Part shown: positions 50,201-61,995 of the stretch, piece after piece
Numbering within the stretch: the first letter of the stretch is position 1
Layout: the number at the start of each line of letters is the position of its first letter
Origin: Tachypleus tridentatus
Lineage: Eukaryota > Arthropoda > Merostomata > Xiphosura > Limulidae
DNA length: 64,000 bases
Assembly: GCF_004210375.1 (NCBI RefSeq)
Contig: NC_134830.1
Span: forward strand, 2,108,001-2,172,000
Direction: 5' to 3'
The notes under the pieces: model-generated
Databases searched by the model: none
Seen by the model: the letters and a program-made list of their open reading frames with translations, nothing else
What the model was told of the DNA's origin: nothing
Position numbers and translations under genes: made by a program

Positions 50201-53200
50201 GTTACAGTACATAAGACATGACAATGCAACATGTTCGGTTACAGATACTTTAATATGTTACAGTACATAAGACATGACAATGCAACATGTTCGGTTACAG
50301 ATACTTTAATATGCTACAGCACATAAAACATGACAATGCAACAAGTTCGGTTACAGATATTTTAATATGCTACAGCACATAAAACATGACAATGCAACAT
50401 GTTCGGTTACAGATACTTTAATATGCTACAGCACATAAAACATGACAATGCAACAAGTTCGGTTACAGATATTTTAATATGTTACAGTACATAAGACATG
50501 ACAATGCAACATGTTCGGTTACAGATACTTTAATATGCTACAGCACATAAAACATGACAATGCAACAAGTTCGGTTACAGATATTTTAATATGCTACAGC
50601 AAATAAAACATGACAATGCAACAAGTTCGGTTACAGATATTTTAATATGCTACAGCACATAAAACATGACAATGCAACATGTTCGGTTACAGATACTTTA
50701 ATATGCTACAGCACATAAAACATGACAATGCAACATGTTCGGTTACAGATACTTTAATATGTTACAGTACATAAGACATGACAATGCAACATGTTCGGTT
50801 ACAGATACTTTAATATGCTACAGCACATAAAACAAGACAATGCAACAAGTTCGGTTACAGATATTTTAATATGCTACAGTACATAAGACATGACAATGCA
50901 ACATGTTCGGTTACAGATACTTTAATATGCTACAGCACATAAAACATGACAATGCAACAAGTTCGGTTACAGATATTTTAATATGCTACAGCACATAAAA
51001 CATGACAATGCAACATGTTCGGTTACAGATACTTTAATATGCTACAGTACATAAAACATGACAATGCAACATGTTCGGTTACAGATACTTTAATATGCTA
51101 CAGCACATAAAACATGACAATGCAACATGTTCGGTTACAGATACTTTAATATGCTTCAGTATATAGGGCATGGCAATGCACTTAGTCGGTTCCACAAAAC
51201 TTGATATATTACAGAATATGAAACATGAGAAGACATATTCGGTTACATATATTTCAGTGTGTTACAGTATATAAGGCATGACAATGCAATATGTTCGGTT
51301 ACACATACTTTAGTATTTTATAGTATATAACACACAATGCAACATGTTCGGTTACCAATACTTTAGTACAGTGGAGCGCCATTAAGCCGCGGACCAGTAA
51401 ACCGCGAAATCGCTTAATCCGCTGTAGCAAGTCTTGTCCCAAAATGTTTGATGTATTAAATCTACTACCTGGCTTTTAAAGTTTCTCACACTCTCCTTGT
51501 CTTTATAACTTCAAGGGGGGTATTAAAAAAGGATTTGCTTTAATTTGGGAAATAAATAAAATATATTACAATAGAAATCGACCGTTAATCTACCTTATCC
51601 GCTCTCTTTGTCAGCTTTATGGAGGCCGCCATTGTTACCGAATCACACCTCTCCATTCATTAAAGTTAATCCGCGGTAAATCCGTGAAAAAAGTGATCAA
51701 TAATTAAAATATTATTTTTAATTCGATAATCCGATATTTTTATGGAATTGTATAAATATTGGCCACAAACCCAATAGAAATCACTTCAGTTTCTGAATTA
51801 ATAGTAAACATATCATATTGGAAAATTCCTACCCCATGAGTACCAAACGTAAACATGCATCGTATGACGTTTGTGTTAAAACGGCACTTGTCAATTGTAT
51901 CTGAATAGTCTATACATTTATATTATAATGATCACGTAATGGCCCGGATGAGGCTCCTCGGCGGAGCTGTTGGCGACTTCGGCTTTTCAGTCACAAAGGT
52001 TTAAGCCGCGGACCACTTAAGCCGCGGTTAAGCAGGTTGACCCCCCAAATACCGCGGCTTAACGGCGCTCCACTGTATGTTAGAGTGTGTAAGATTGTAA
52101 CATGTTAGAGTACACATACTCTAGTATGTTACAGTATATACGACATGAAAATGCAACAGAGTCGGTTACACATACTTTAATATGTTTTAGTACATATGAC
52201 ATGAAAATGTAACATGTTCAGTTACACATACTTTAGTATGTTACAGTATATAAGACATGACAATGCAACTAATTCGGTTAGACATACTTTATTATTTTAC
52301 AAGTTATGACATTGCATCATATTCGGTTACACTTGTTTTAACATATCTTACAATACGTAAGACATGACAATGCAACATGTTCGGTTACACACACTTTAAT
52401 ATGATGCGGTACTTAAGACTATTTAATAGATACAGAGTTGTCAAACGAATCTGTGTTTATTCATTACATTGTGTCCATGTATTAATACTTTACATTACTT
52501 GTTAGACTTTATCCAGAAAACATACATTTCCGAAACCCAAGTAGCTTTGTGGTGTTTTTTGTTGCTGTTTTTCATATATAAGATTTAATAATTTTAATTT
52601 CCGATTCGGATTTACATTACTAAGACCAAGAGTTCGATTTCTTTCTCTGTGGCTTTTTTTTTACTAAGAAAGAGATTGAGTTAATTTTAGGATACTTTGG
52701 ACGTCAAATGAACTTGTTGCTGTTTAAATGGACATACCAGAAAACAATTAATGTAAATTCTATCTAAGCTGCATGAATACTGAAGATAATTCATGATTAA
52801 TTTCACTGTTGTGTGGTTAACAGTATTTAAATGGATGAAACGCTGTTGTAACTTGATAATCAGAGAATTTGGAGAACCACCAACTAGCAGGAAATTTCAA
52901 GGTGAAGTTTTTCATTTGTTTTTATGAACAAAGCTACTGCGTTCAGCTGTTTGTCTACCACAGAGAATCGAACCCTGAATTTTAACACTATTATCTTATG
53001 TTCTCTCAGGGAACGATACGCATAAGTGTTATAAAATTATTAGAATAATTGTGATATTTTATTTTAGTTTGGATTCACCTTTGTTTTAATTTCATTAAAT
53101 ACATTTCTCAATAAAAAACTACTACTTTTTGATAAATATCCGAATTTTATGTTAAATAACTTTATCATTTCAGGTCACATTATTTACATATCTAATCTGT

Positions 53201-54849
53201 TTATTATATACAAGTAGATGGAAGTGAAAGTTTTAAATATCCTGTTTTTTATTTGATTTGTTTATAATGGGGAAGATTTCAGCTTTTATTTATTTGGTTA
53301 ACATTTACGATCTATTAGTTGTCGACATTTTTGTAACCAGTCGTACTTACAGTTATCAAAATTAAAGCTTTTGTTTTTATGATGTGTTAACCGGGATGTA
53401 ACTGTAGTTTGATTATAGCTACAGTTCATTATCTTCAGACACAATAGGAAAGACTATCTTGATTCAGCTGGTTGTGTTTCTTATGCAGAACCTAATTTTA
53501 GCTTTGTGATTTAGTTTGTCTTTTATTTTTATACTATTCTAATTGGTATTTTAGTTTTAAATAGAGTGGACACGGATCGTTTGGCGTCCATAACTTGTAC
53601 AATAAATTTTAATTTTCAAATGTTAACAATGGAAGAATCTTTAAAATATTGTTAACAGATAAAAGGTTGGTCCGATCATTTACTAATCATCCTCTTGTGA
53701 TTTATACGAGGCTAATTAATATGCTTGTACATTGTTTCTGTCTGAAAGCACATAATACAGATTCAAGAAACATTCATATTGTTATAGGTAAAGGAGTAGG
53801 AAGTCTTGTTGGTGGACATATAATGAATGCAATTGGTGCACGACTTGCTTTCCGCTACATCGGAATTGGGGCTGGTATAGTAGGCCTACTGTATGGTATT
53901 CTGTATTATTGCTTCCTAAGCAGATTCCAAGAAGCCGAAGAAGAAAGGAAGCGAAAGATTGAAACCGAACTTAAAGCTTTCGAGCGTTCAGGTATTTTTA
54001 TTTATATATATCTGCGATAGTGAATATTCAGGTATTTTATTTATATATATCTATGATACTGAATATTGGTTGTTCTCTTTGTTATTAGAGACAAAGCTAC
54101 ACACCTTGGGTGTGGAAACTTTGTTTTTAGCAGACATGTTGGTATAATATGTCTTGAATATCAGTTAGGCCATGCCAGCTACCAAACAACTCTAACTTTG
54201 GTATAACGGTAATAAAAATGTAGCTGGCATGCTCTTTAGTACAAGTCCAAACTCGTGGTAAAAAATAAATAAATCTCTCTCTTCATGAATCTCGTTTGTC
54301 ATATGTTAACAGCTTTATTACGAATTCGTTGAAGAGTGTACTTTTTCTACAGTTTTTACAGTAAAGATTCTTTTAACTTCATTTTTCCATATTTATTGAA
54401 ATAGGTTTGCCTACAACGTTGAGCCCTAATTTAACTTCACACTTTGTTATTTCAGTTTATAACTTAAATCAGAACCTGTAAATTTCAAATAAGTTCACCT
54501 AATACGTGTTTAAAGGAATAAAATATACATATATAAAACAGGAACGTTTCTTTGCTTCCAACATCATTACTCAGAATGTTGGTGAATTCAGTTTTCATGT
54601 ACGGTGTTTTTACTGTTAAATAACGGGATATGTATTATAAGGTGTGGTTCGACAATCTAATAAATTATATCTTAACTGTATCCAGAGGACAATGAAAATA
54701 AAGGAACTCAAACATCCGCTACTCTCCGAGACACTCATGTTATCACAACAAGTCCGGATTCCGGTGCCCTGTCTGTTCAGCCCGAGTTAACTGATATCGA
54801 TGAAGAAGAAGAAGATAATAGAACGATGGTAAAGGAAACTGTCAGCTAA
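44174..54849 (+). CDS. MFSD6-like major facilitator transporter, 4 exons
   Basis: Coding exons 44174-44279, 46129-47649, 53788-53991 and 54686-54849 join in phase 1 at every junction and end in TAA, giving about 664 residues. All introns are GT-AG. TM1 spans the first junction (IPLKIILFCWYG then AAACLLPYL). A motif-A-like GPPLASLVADKMG lies at about residues 72-84, between TM2 and TM3. Residues about 110-290 form a large loop with 12 Cys and five N-glycosylation sequons, followed by the remaining membrane segments (LTLWVYFILRVLFQIFLAIC, FLFWYLLDLG, LLFEAMEAFTYHLMWGA, AFRYIGIGAGIVGLLYGIL) and an acidic cytosolic tail (DIDEEEED). The layout, including the big loop and the GxxxGLGxGxG-like stretch (LHYGLGKGVGSLVGG), matches the MFSD6 family of plasma-membrane orphan transporters. 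The substrate is not known. The start ATG at 44174 is the first in its exon, but the frame is open to the acceptor, so more N-terminus may lie upstream. Confidence 0.9.
44400..45595. repeat. Tandem array, 53-55 bp unit, in intron 1
   Basis: The unit is gctaacagttaaaatgtata, agaaacaaactgtaaaataa, agtgattattaatat. Period variants depend on presence of the aaagt segment. About 22 copies fill most of intron 1 of the transporter gene. Confidence 0.94.
46129..47649 (+). CDS. MFSD6-like gene, coding exon 2 (main exon)
   Basis: A 1521-bp exon encoding residues 36-543: TM1 end to near TM10, including the Cys-rich glycosylated loop. The open frame extends a few codons upstream of the acceptor (ttttgaag) and runs past the donor (ctag/gtaatg) to a TAA at 47684. 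The splice calls rest on the in-phase continuation of the conserved HYGLG/KGVGSLVGG segment in exon 3. Confidence 0.93.
47690..51366. repeat. Tandem array, 56-bp unit, in intron 2, left part
   Basis: The unit contains cggttacagatactttaata, tgctacagcacataaaacat, gacaatgcaacatgtt. It is diverged from 47690 to about 48690 and nearly uniform from about 48700 to 51160. Two unit types (gctacagcacataaaac and gttacagtacataagac) are arranged in a higher-order period of five units: the rare gatacagtacataag variant and its neighbours recur 280 bp apart (48968 and 49248). It starts about 40 bp after exon 2. Confidence 0.95.
51369..52075. mobile_element. pogo/Tigger-like MITE, 707 bp, in intron 2
   Basis: Near-perfect terminal inverted repeats of at least 24 bp begin cagtggagcgccattaagcc on the left, and cagtggagcgccgttaagcc at the right end read in reverse. 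TA flanks both ends (51367-51368 and 52076-52077). Internal copies of taagccgcgg lie near the right end. No transposase remains. The CAGTGGAGC start and TA target suit the pogo/Tigger branch of Tc1/mariner. It interrupts the 56-bp array. Confidence 0.88.
52078..52410. repeat. 56-bp-unit array, right part
   Basis: Diverged units (ttacacatactttagtatgt, tacagtatataagacatgac) continue after the MITE to about 52410. Confidence 0.88.
52609..52672 (+). mobile_element. Probable relic of SINE family 2
   Basis: The segments ttcggatttac and gagttcgattt, then gtggcttttt and actaagaaa, follow the order of the element at 10089, with a deletion in between. No target duplication is identified. Confidence 0.45.
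52911..52997 (-). mobile_element. Probable tRNA-derived SINE relic
   Basis: On the minus strand there is a box B ggttcgattct, then gtggtagacaaacagctgaa and agctttgttcataaaaac, resembling a diverged family 2 or related SINE. No clear target duplication. Confidence 0.45.
53788..53991 (+). CDS. MFSD6-like gene, coding exon 3
   Basis: A 204-bp exon after the acceptor gttatag. It encodes KGVGSLVGGHIMNAIGARLA through the last membrane segments, then a charged juxtamembrane helix (RFQEAEEERKRKIETELKAF). The donor at 53992 is gtattt, weaker than consensus. Confidence 0.9.
54686..54849 (+). CDS. MFSD6-like gene, terminal coding exon
   Basis: Acceptor ctgtatccag. The frame EDNENKGTQTSATL runs through a Ser/Thr-rich segment and the acidic DIDEEEEDN to the stop at 54847-54849. 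The alternative acceptor two bases on would break the frame. The tail is low in similarity, so this exon rests on phase and splice signals. Confidence 0.75.
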
Positions 54850-55880
54850 ACACTTTTACATCACATGTGGAACTGATTTACGTAATACATTTTTACATCA
54901 ACGAGTGTTTTAATTAGATCTTTTTGATGTAAACAATGTTTAGATCATAATAGGTAAACATTTGTGACTTGTTAACTTACTGCATGGCGAGAAGAAACGA
55001 TTTGTTAATAAACGTATGTTTCTTACGCTCTACTCTCAAACCATCCTTCGACAAAGTTATCGTGACTTTGAAGTCAATACTGTTTTTACAACCTAAAGCA
55101 ATTCAATTTATAAAACATCCTTTAAATCGTTGTTCGTGTCTCTCGTTTTGATTCAAGACAAACAAAGGATTAAGCAATAAAAATTAATTACTCTGTTCTA
55201 TGAACTTTTGAGTGACGGAAAACACCTGGTGATTCAACTTCACACCTTAAAGGTGAATGTGTTAGAACACTGTCATTTAAAATCAAACTGATTTGGAACT
55301 TAAATTCGCGAGTTATTTACATAGTCATGAAAAACATAGTCATTACAAAATTTAGTTATATTACTACTTTAAAACAGAACCTGGTCCGTTATTAGCGTGA
55401 GAGTGTTTGTAACTTCGTGTCATCAGTTATGTCCAAAGTGCAAGCTTTCAACTTCAAAAGCTTTTTGGAGCTATTTCTTTGTTATAGGAAATTCCACTTA
55501 AACGAGATAAGCTTTAATATTTAAAAACGTAAAATATTTTAGCTACTGTTTTGCCTATGGTAAAACCAGAACTTGTATAAGAAATAAAAGCGCTCCGCAT
55601 CTTTACATTTCCATACACTGGTTTTATCATGAGTTCGAGCTGAACGATGAACCAGGGTAAACAAACTTTGAGACGCCCTCTATAAAATACTTCTCAACAT
55701 AATTCACCTAAAATCAAAATTAACCCGAAATACCTTCTAATATGTTTGAATAAGAACTGTTAATTCTTAACTGGCAACAAGAAGTACTTACCAAGTTACT
55801 TTGTTTCAATATGTATTATTTATATAAATACGGGAACATAGTTTCTATGCAGATCTAAAACCTTTCATCACAACCAAACA
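54850..55880. other. Probable 3' UTR then spacer
   Basis: The first 160-340 bp are probably the transporter's 3' UTR, up to one of two AATAAA signals. The rest is AT-rich, with no supported feature. Confidence 0.5.
55176..55181 (+). promoter_or_regulatory. Candidate polyadenylation signal
   Basis: AATAAA about 330 bp after the transporter's stop codon. An earlier AATAAA lies at 55007-55012. Which one is used cannot be told from sequence. Confidence 0.4.
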
Positions 55881-56600
55881 TTTTTATTGAAATAAAGTAG
55901 AGAACAACTTTTGATCTTCTTAAGTTATCTACAGGTTAACAAAAAGAGTTTACAACTGACCGTTGCTGGGCACATGTTTTAGGGGCGAGATTATAAACAG
56001 GTGCAGGATTCGTGATGAGAAGAAACCCACTTGAAGTAAAAATATATCTCAGGACGGCTGGTATGGGTATTGAGTGATTTTTCTGTGGATTTCGGTTTTG
56101 TGTACCGATTCTTGTGATTTTGAGGTTAAGAAATGCAATTTGATTAACTGTTTGTTTTTTTCCTTTTCACAGGCGAACTCAACTTTGAGGTGTATAGTGT
56201 TAAGGTGGTTTAAAAAACAAGTGTGTGTTCTGTAGATGTGAATTATATCACCAACATACCTGTACTATTATAGTGGTGGGTGTAAGGGTGAGTTGATCGC
56301 TTGTGATTCAATCTGTGTCATAAAAATGTTGTGTAGAACCGGTGATACGGGATTCCCCGTACTGAGGCCACTTATTTGTAAGTAGTCTTGGTCATTGAAC
56401 ATAAAGTTAGTGGTAGTGAATTCTATAAGGGTTGCTGGGGATGTGTATCGATGAATTGATGTCTTGGACAAAGTTCTGAAGCTATTTTCAGTGGTTGGGA
56501 CTTCTGTTTTCTAATATAGAAGTCGTGGCAGTTGTTGCATTGTATTTTACTAATAATGTTGGTGCTGTGTGTTGTTAGGGTTGTTTTTACATGGTATATC
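55880..56600 (-). pseudogene. Rearranged Penelope-like remnant
   Basis: On the minus strand, a fragment with CNNCHDFYI, the start of the GIY-YIG domain (about 56500-56595), is followed by RT sequence. That RT part has STGNPVSPVLHNIFM at about 56320-56370, then a mutated active site YVGD where YVDD is expected (about 56252), then VEFACEKEKN and TEIHRKIT to about 56080. In an intact element RT precedes the endonuclease, so the order here is reversed, as expected for head-to-tail copies with deletions. The segment 55890-56080 also matches the inverted-repeat element near 26000. Stops and frameshifts are many. Confidence 0.8.
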
Positions 56601-59600
56601 AGCATATCCCACGGTGGCAAGAAGAGACGGGATGATAAGGAACAACATAAGCCACTATGACATGAAAACACAGGATGATAAAAAGCAATCTAGGCTATTG
56701 TGACATGAGTACAAAGGATTATAAAAAATAGCATAGGTTATTGTGACACGAAAATACGATAATAAAAATAAAATACACTACTGTTGCATAAAAACACAAG
56801 ACAATAAAAAACTACATAGGCTACTGTGACATAAAGCGAAATGATAAAAACATAGGCTACTGTGGCATGAAAAACGAGACGATAAAAACAACATAGGACA
56901 CTATAGTATGAAGATACGTGACGATATAAAAAAAAACTGGCTACTGTGGCATGAAGACACGGGATAATAAAAACAATATAGGCTACTGTGGGATGAAAAC
57001 ATGAGATGATAAAACAATATAGGCTACTGTGGGATGAAAACATGAGATGATAAAACAACATATGTTACTATAGCATGAAAACATGAGATGATAAAACAAC
57101 ACATGTTACTATAGCATGAAAACATGAGATGATAAAACAACACATGTTACTATAGCATGAAAACACGAAATGATAAAACAACATATGTTACTATGACATG
57201 AAAACACGAAATGATAAAACAACATATGTTACTATAGCATGAAAACATGAGATGATAAAACAACATATGTTACTATAGCATGAAACTACGAAATGATAAA
57301 ACAACATATGTTACTATAGCATGAAAACACGAAATGATAAAACAACATGTTACTATAGCATGAAAACACGAAATGATAAAACAACATATGTTACTATAGC
57401 ATGAAAACACGAAATGATAAAACAACATATGTTACTATAGCATGAAAACATGAGATGATAAAACAACATATGTTACTATAGCATGAAACTACGAAATGAT
57501 AAAACAACATATGTTACTATAGCATGAAAACACGAAATGATAAAACAACATGTTACTATAGCATGAAAACACGAAATGATAAAACAACATATGTTACTAT
57601 AGCATGAAAACATGAGATGATAAAAAACCAATTAATGCATTGTGGAATGAACACAGAGGATAATAATAAACAACAGAAGTTGCCATGGCATGAAGAAAAA
57701 GGATAATTAAAACAACATAGGCTACTGTGGCATGAAGACATAGGATGATAAACAACAACATAGGTTACTGTGGCATGAAAACACGAGTTGATAAAAATAG
57801 CATAGGCTACTGTGGTGTGAAGACCCAAAGTGGTAAAAACAACATAGCTTACTGTGGCATGAAGACACAGGATGATAAAAATAGCATAGTACACTATGAT
57901 ATGAAAACACAAGATAAAAAACAACCAAGATTACTATGGCATGAAGACACTGGATGATAAAAAGACAATAGGCCACTGTGGCATGAAGAAAGAGCATAAT
58001 AAAAACAAATTACTGTTGCATGAAAACACGAGGTGAAGAAAACAACATTGACTACTATGGCATAAAAATACGACATGATTAAAACAACATAGGTTACTGT
58101 GGCATGAAGAGAAGGTATGATAAAAGGAACATAGGCTACTGTGGCGTCAACACACCACATGATAAACAACAATGTAGTCTACTATGGAATGAAGACACAG
58201 CCTGGTAAATCTACATAAGCTATTGTGGCATTAAGATACACGATGATAAAAAACAGCATATACCACAGTACCATGAAGACACATGATCATAAAAATATAT
58301 TGGCTATAAAAAAAACAGCATACACCATGGTGGCAAGAAGAGACAGGATGATAAAAACAGCATAGGTCAGTACGGCATGAACGCACGAGATGATAAAAAC
58401 AGCATAGACCAGTGTGGCAAGAAGACACAGGATGATAAAACAATTTAGGTCACTATCGTATGAAGACTCGTAATGATAAAAACAAGTTAGGTCACTATCG
58501 TATGAAGACTCGTAATGATAAAAACAATATAGGTCACTATCGTATGAAGACTCGTAATGATAAAAACAATATAGGTCACTATCGTATGAAGACTCGTAAT
58601 GATAAAAACAATTTAGGTCACTATCGTATGAAGACTCGTAATGATAAAAACAATTTAGGTCACTATCGTATGAAGACTCATAATGATAAAAACAATCTAA
58701 GGCACTGTGGCATGAACACACAGGATAATAAACAAACATAGGTTACTGTGGCATGAAGACACAGGATAATAAACAAACAACATAGGTTACTGTGGCATGA
58801 AGACACAGGATAATAAACAAACAACATAGGTTACTGTGGCATGAAGACACAGGATAATAAACAAACAACATAGGTTACTGTGGCATGAAAACATGAGATG
58901 ATAAAAACAACATGGGCTACTGTGTCATAAAGATACGAGATGCTAAAAACGTAGGCTACTGTGGCATGAAAACACAAGATCATGAAAACAACTTAGGCTA
59001 GTGTGGCATGAAGACAGGATAAAAAACAACATAGGCTCCTTTGGCATGAAGACACATGGTAATAAAAACATAGGCTACTTTGGTATGTAGACATTCTAAT
59101 ATAAATCAGGCTAGTGTGCAATAAAGACACATGATGATAAAAACAACACAGGCTATTGTGGCATGAAGACACAGGAGGATAAAAAACAAAAGAATCCTAC
59201 TGTGGCATGAAGACACAGGATGAGAAAAAACAACATATGTTATTGTGGCATGAAAACAGAGGAATATGAAAACAGCATAGGATACTATGGTGTGCAAATA
59301 CAAAGGATAAAAACAACATAGGTAAAGTGGAATGAATACACAAAATGATAAAAAAACAATATAGGCCACTGTGGCATGAAGAAACAGAATTATAAAAACA
59401 ACAAAGGCTTCTGTGATGTGAAGGCATATGGTAATAAAAAACAGCCTAATGTGGCATGAAGACACGGGACGGTAAAATCATCACAAGCTACTGTGGCATG
59501 AATACACAGGATAATAAAAACAGCATAGCCTACTGTAGCATGAATACACAAGATGATCAAAAACAACATACGTTATTGTGGCATGATGAAAAAGGGTGAT

Positions 59601-60058
59601 AAAATACATAAGCTACTGTGGCTTCAAGACACAGGATGATAAAAGAAAACAGACTACAGTGGCATGAAAACAGAATAATCAAAAACATTATAGCCCACTG
59701 TGGCACGAAGACACAGGATGATAGAAAACAACAAAGAATACTGTGGCACGAAGACACAGGATGATAGAAAACAACAAAGAATACTGTGGCACGAAGACAC
59801 AATATGATAAAAAACAACAAAGAATACTGTGGCACGAAGACACAATATGACAAAAAACAACAAAGAATACTGTGGCACGAAGACACAATATGATAAAAAA
59901 CAATGGAGGCCACTGTACATGAAGACACAGGGTGATAAAAAACATATTCTATTGTGGCAGGAAGACAAAGGATGAAAGAAACAGCATAAGATATGGTGTC
60001 ATAAAGACACAAGAGAATAAAAACAGCATAGGTTACTCTGGCAAGAAAACACGACAAA
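56600..60058. repeat. Tandem array, about 42-bp unit, 3.4 kb
   Basis: The unit resembles ataaaaacaacataggctac followed by tgtggcatgaagacacagga and tg. Uniform sub-blocks are at 57060-57620 (catatgttactatagcatg type, about 38-41 bp), 58440-58690 (gtcactatcgtatgaagact, 42 bp), 58730-58890 and 59700-59900. The minus strand shows many Cys/Phe/His-rich ORFs up to 166 codons. These are frames through the 42-bp period, not genes. Confidence 0.93.
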
Positions 60059-60660
60059 TGGTGTTAGAAATCTATCGAAATGCTATTCCAAGATAGAGAT
60101 TTAAAATCGTTTACAATGTTTTACATAATCTATCATTCAACACGTCTAATGGTTTTGAAAATGCATGAAATAGGTTTCAAAGATATAGCTTAAAACCGAT
60201 TGCTGTTGTTCAAGTAATCAATTATCCTACCCGTCTAATGGTGTCAGAACTGCATTGAAATTTATAACAGTTTCCAGTAGTCTACCTGATCTATCATTCC
60301 GCATATCCAACGATTTCAGTAATGTGTCGAAAGGATTTTCCAAGATATAGATTTAGAACCGTTTGCAGTTATTTACATAATTTGTGATTTTCCTACTCTT
60401 TCATTTGACACATCTAATGGTGACAGTAATACATCCAAATACAGATTTAGAACTGTTTGCAGTGGTTTACCAAATGTATCATCAAACATGTCCAAAGTTT
60501 TCAGATATGCATGAAATACTTTTCCAAAATAGATTAAAACAGTTTGCTGTTGTTTACCTAATCTGTTATTCGAGGCGTCTAAATGTTTATAAAACAATTT
60601 TGATGCATTTCTAATGTTAGATTTAAAACAGTTTGCAATGGTTTACCTTATTTTATGGAG
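60059..60660. repeat. Degenerate repeats, about 70-110 bp unit
   Basis: Recurrent pieces such as gtctaatggt, cagaactgcat, gatttagaac, cgtttgcagt and tttacctaat appear about six or seven times with much divergence. It is an old array with poorly defined boundaries. Confidence 0.65.
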
Positions 60661-61429
60661 GCAGTTTGTAGTTTCCATTAATTACACTTGCTGTTGTCGT
60701 CAAATATATAGTTTCACACATAAAGGCTGTTTACCACTGATGGAATAGTTTAACAACAGCATGATTTGAATACTTAAAAATTGTTACACTTAATACACAG
60801 CCTTAAGGGTGTCCTAGCTCTACAATGAAATGAATCGAGATAGTACTGCCCCAACTTGGACTTCAAATTATCTGTCTGCTGAAACATAGGCAAATAATCA
60901 TACAGCACCAAACTCTCATGTTATGTAACATTTCTGTAGCTTCCTACATTTCATAAATAGAAATATAATGATCTTAATAAGGGTTTGTTACAAAATCGTA
61001 TGGATGAAAAGTGGAGAACAACCCAAGAAACCAGATGTGGTTCACACTACAGAAGCAACTTTGAGTATAAACATTATAATATGATGAAATTTTATTGAAA
61101 ACGTAAAATAGTGACGTAATTACAAGTTAATTAGGTCTAATTCCACATTCCATTAACAAGCGCAAAACCATCATTGTAGTGATAGATGGCAGGTTGGAGT
61201 GAAACAAAAACAAATTTTGTGAGGTACTTAAAGAATTCATTTGAATCAATACAATACTATAATCTTTCATTATACCTCAGATGAAATGATAAAACTATAA
61301 ATTTGATAACTGGAGACCCGTTGTTTCTTCTAGTTCTGGTTCATAAAGGCAACGTTACACCTCGTGTAATAGTTGTACTCTCAGGAACTATTTCAAAACA
61401 TCCAACATAAAAGATTCCTACAGTGAAAT
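60661..61429. other. AT-rich stretch, nothing recognised
   Basis: No supported feature. Confidence 0.35.
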
Positions 61430-61995
61430 CAATACCGCCACCAGTAAATCTTTATTCAATACCGCCACCAGTATATCTCTACTCAATACCGCCACCAGTA
61501 TATCTCTACTCAATACCGCCACCAGTATATCTCTACTCAATACCGCCACCAGTATATCTCTACTCAATACCGCCACCAGTATATCTCTACTCAATACCGC
61601 CACCAGTATATCTCTACTCAATACCGCCACCAGTATATCTCTACTCAATACATCACCAGTATATCTCTACTCAATCTCACCAGTATATCTCTACTCAATA
61701 CCGCCACCAGTATATCTCTACTCAATACCGCCACCAGTATATCTCTACTCAATACCGCCAGCAGTATATCTCTACTCAATACCGCCAGCAGTATATCTCT
61801 ACTCAATACCGCCAGCAGTATATCTCTACTCAATACCGCCAGCAGTATATCTCTACTCAATACTGTCACCAGTATATCTCTACTCAATACTGTCACCAGT
61901 ATATCTCTACTTAATACTGTCACCAGTATATCTCTACTTAATACTGTCACCAGTATATCTCTACTTAATACTGTCACCAGTATATCTCTATTTAG
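61430..61995. repeat. Tandem array, 27-bp unit, about 21 copies
   Basis: The unit is tcaataccgccaccagtata followed by tctctac. The sub-types ccgccacc, ccgccagc and ctgtcacc occupy successive zones. Two shortened units near 61650-61680 shift the frame from SIPPPVYLY repeats to QYRHQYIST repeats. Both strands are open. I treat it as non-coding. Confidence 0.94.

Larger units (their letters stand above)
52411..53787 (+). other. Distal intron 2 of the transporter gene
   Basis: AT-rich intronic sequence without ORFs. It holds two probable SINE relics, listed separately, and ends at the exon 3 acceptor. Confidence 0.7.

Noticed and set aside
54160-54240. Short inverted repeat catgccagctac / gtagctggcatg as a MITE
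   Set aside because: The arms are 12 bp with a short spacer and no clear target duplication. It may be a simple hairpin in intron 3.
57556-60057. Cys/Phe/His-rich minus-strand frames up to 166 codons
   Set aside because: Each overlaps others in different frames within the 42-bp array. They are by-products of a unit length divisible by three.
61423-61977. Pro-rich SIPPPVYLY repeat protein, and the opposite-strand frame
   Set aside because: Both strands are open through the 27-bp unit. The + frame switches register where units are shortened, there is no ATG start, and there are no flanking exons.
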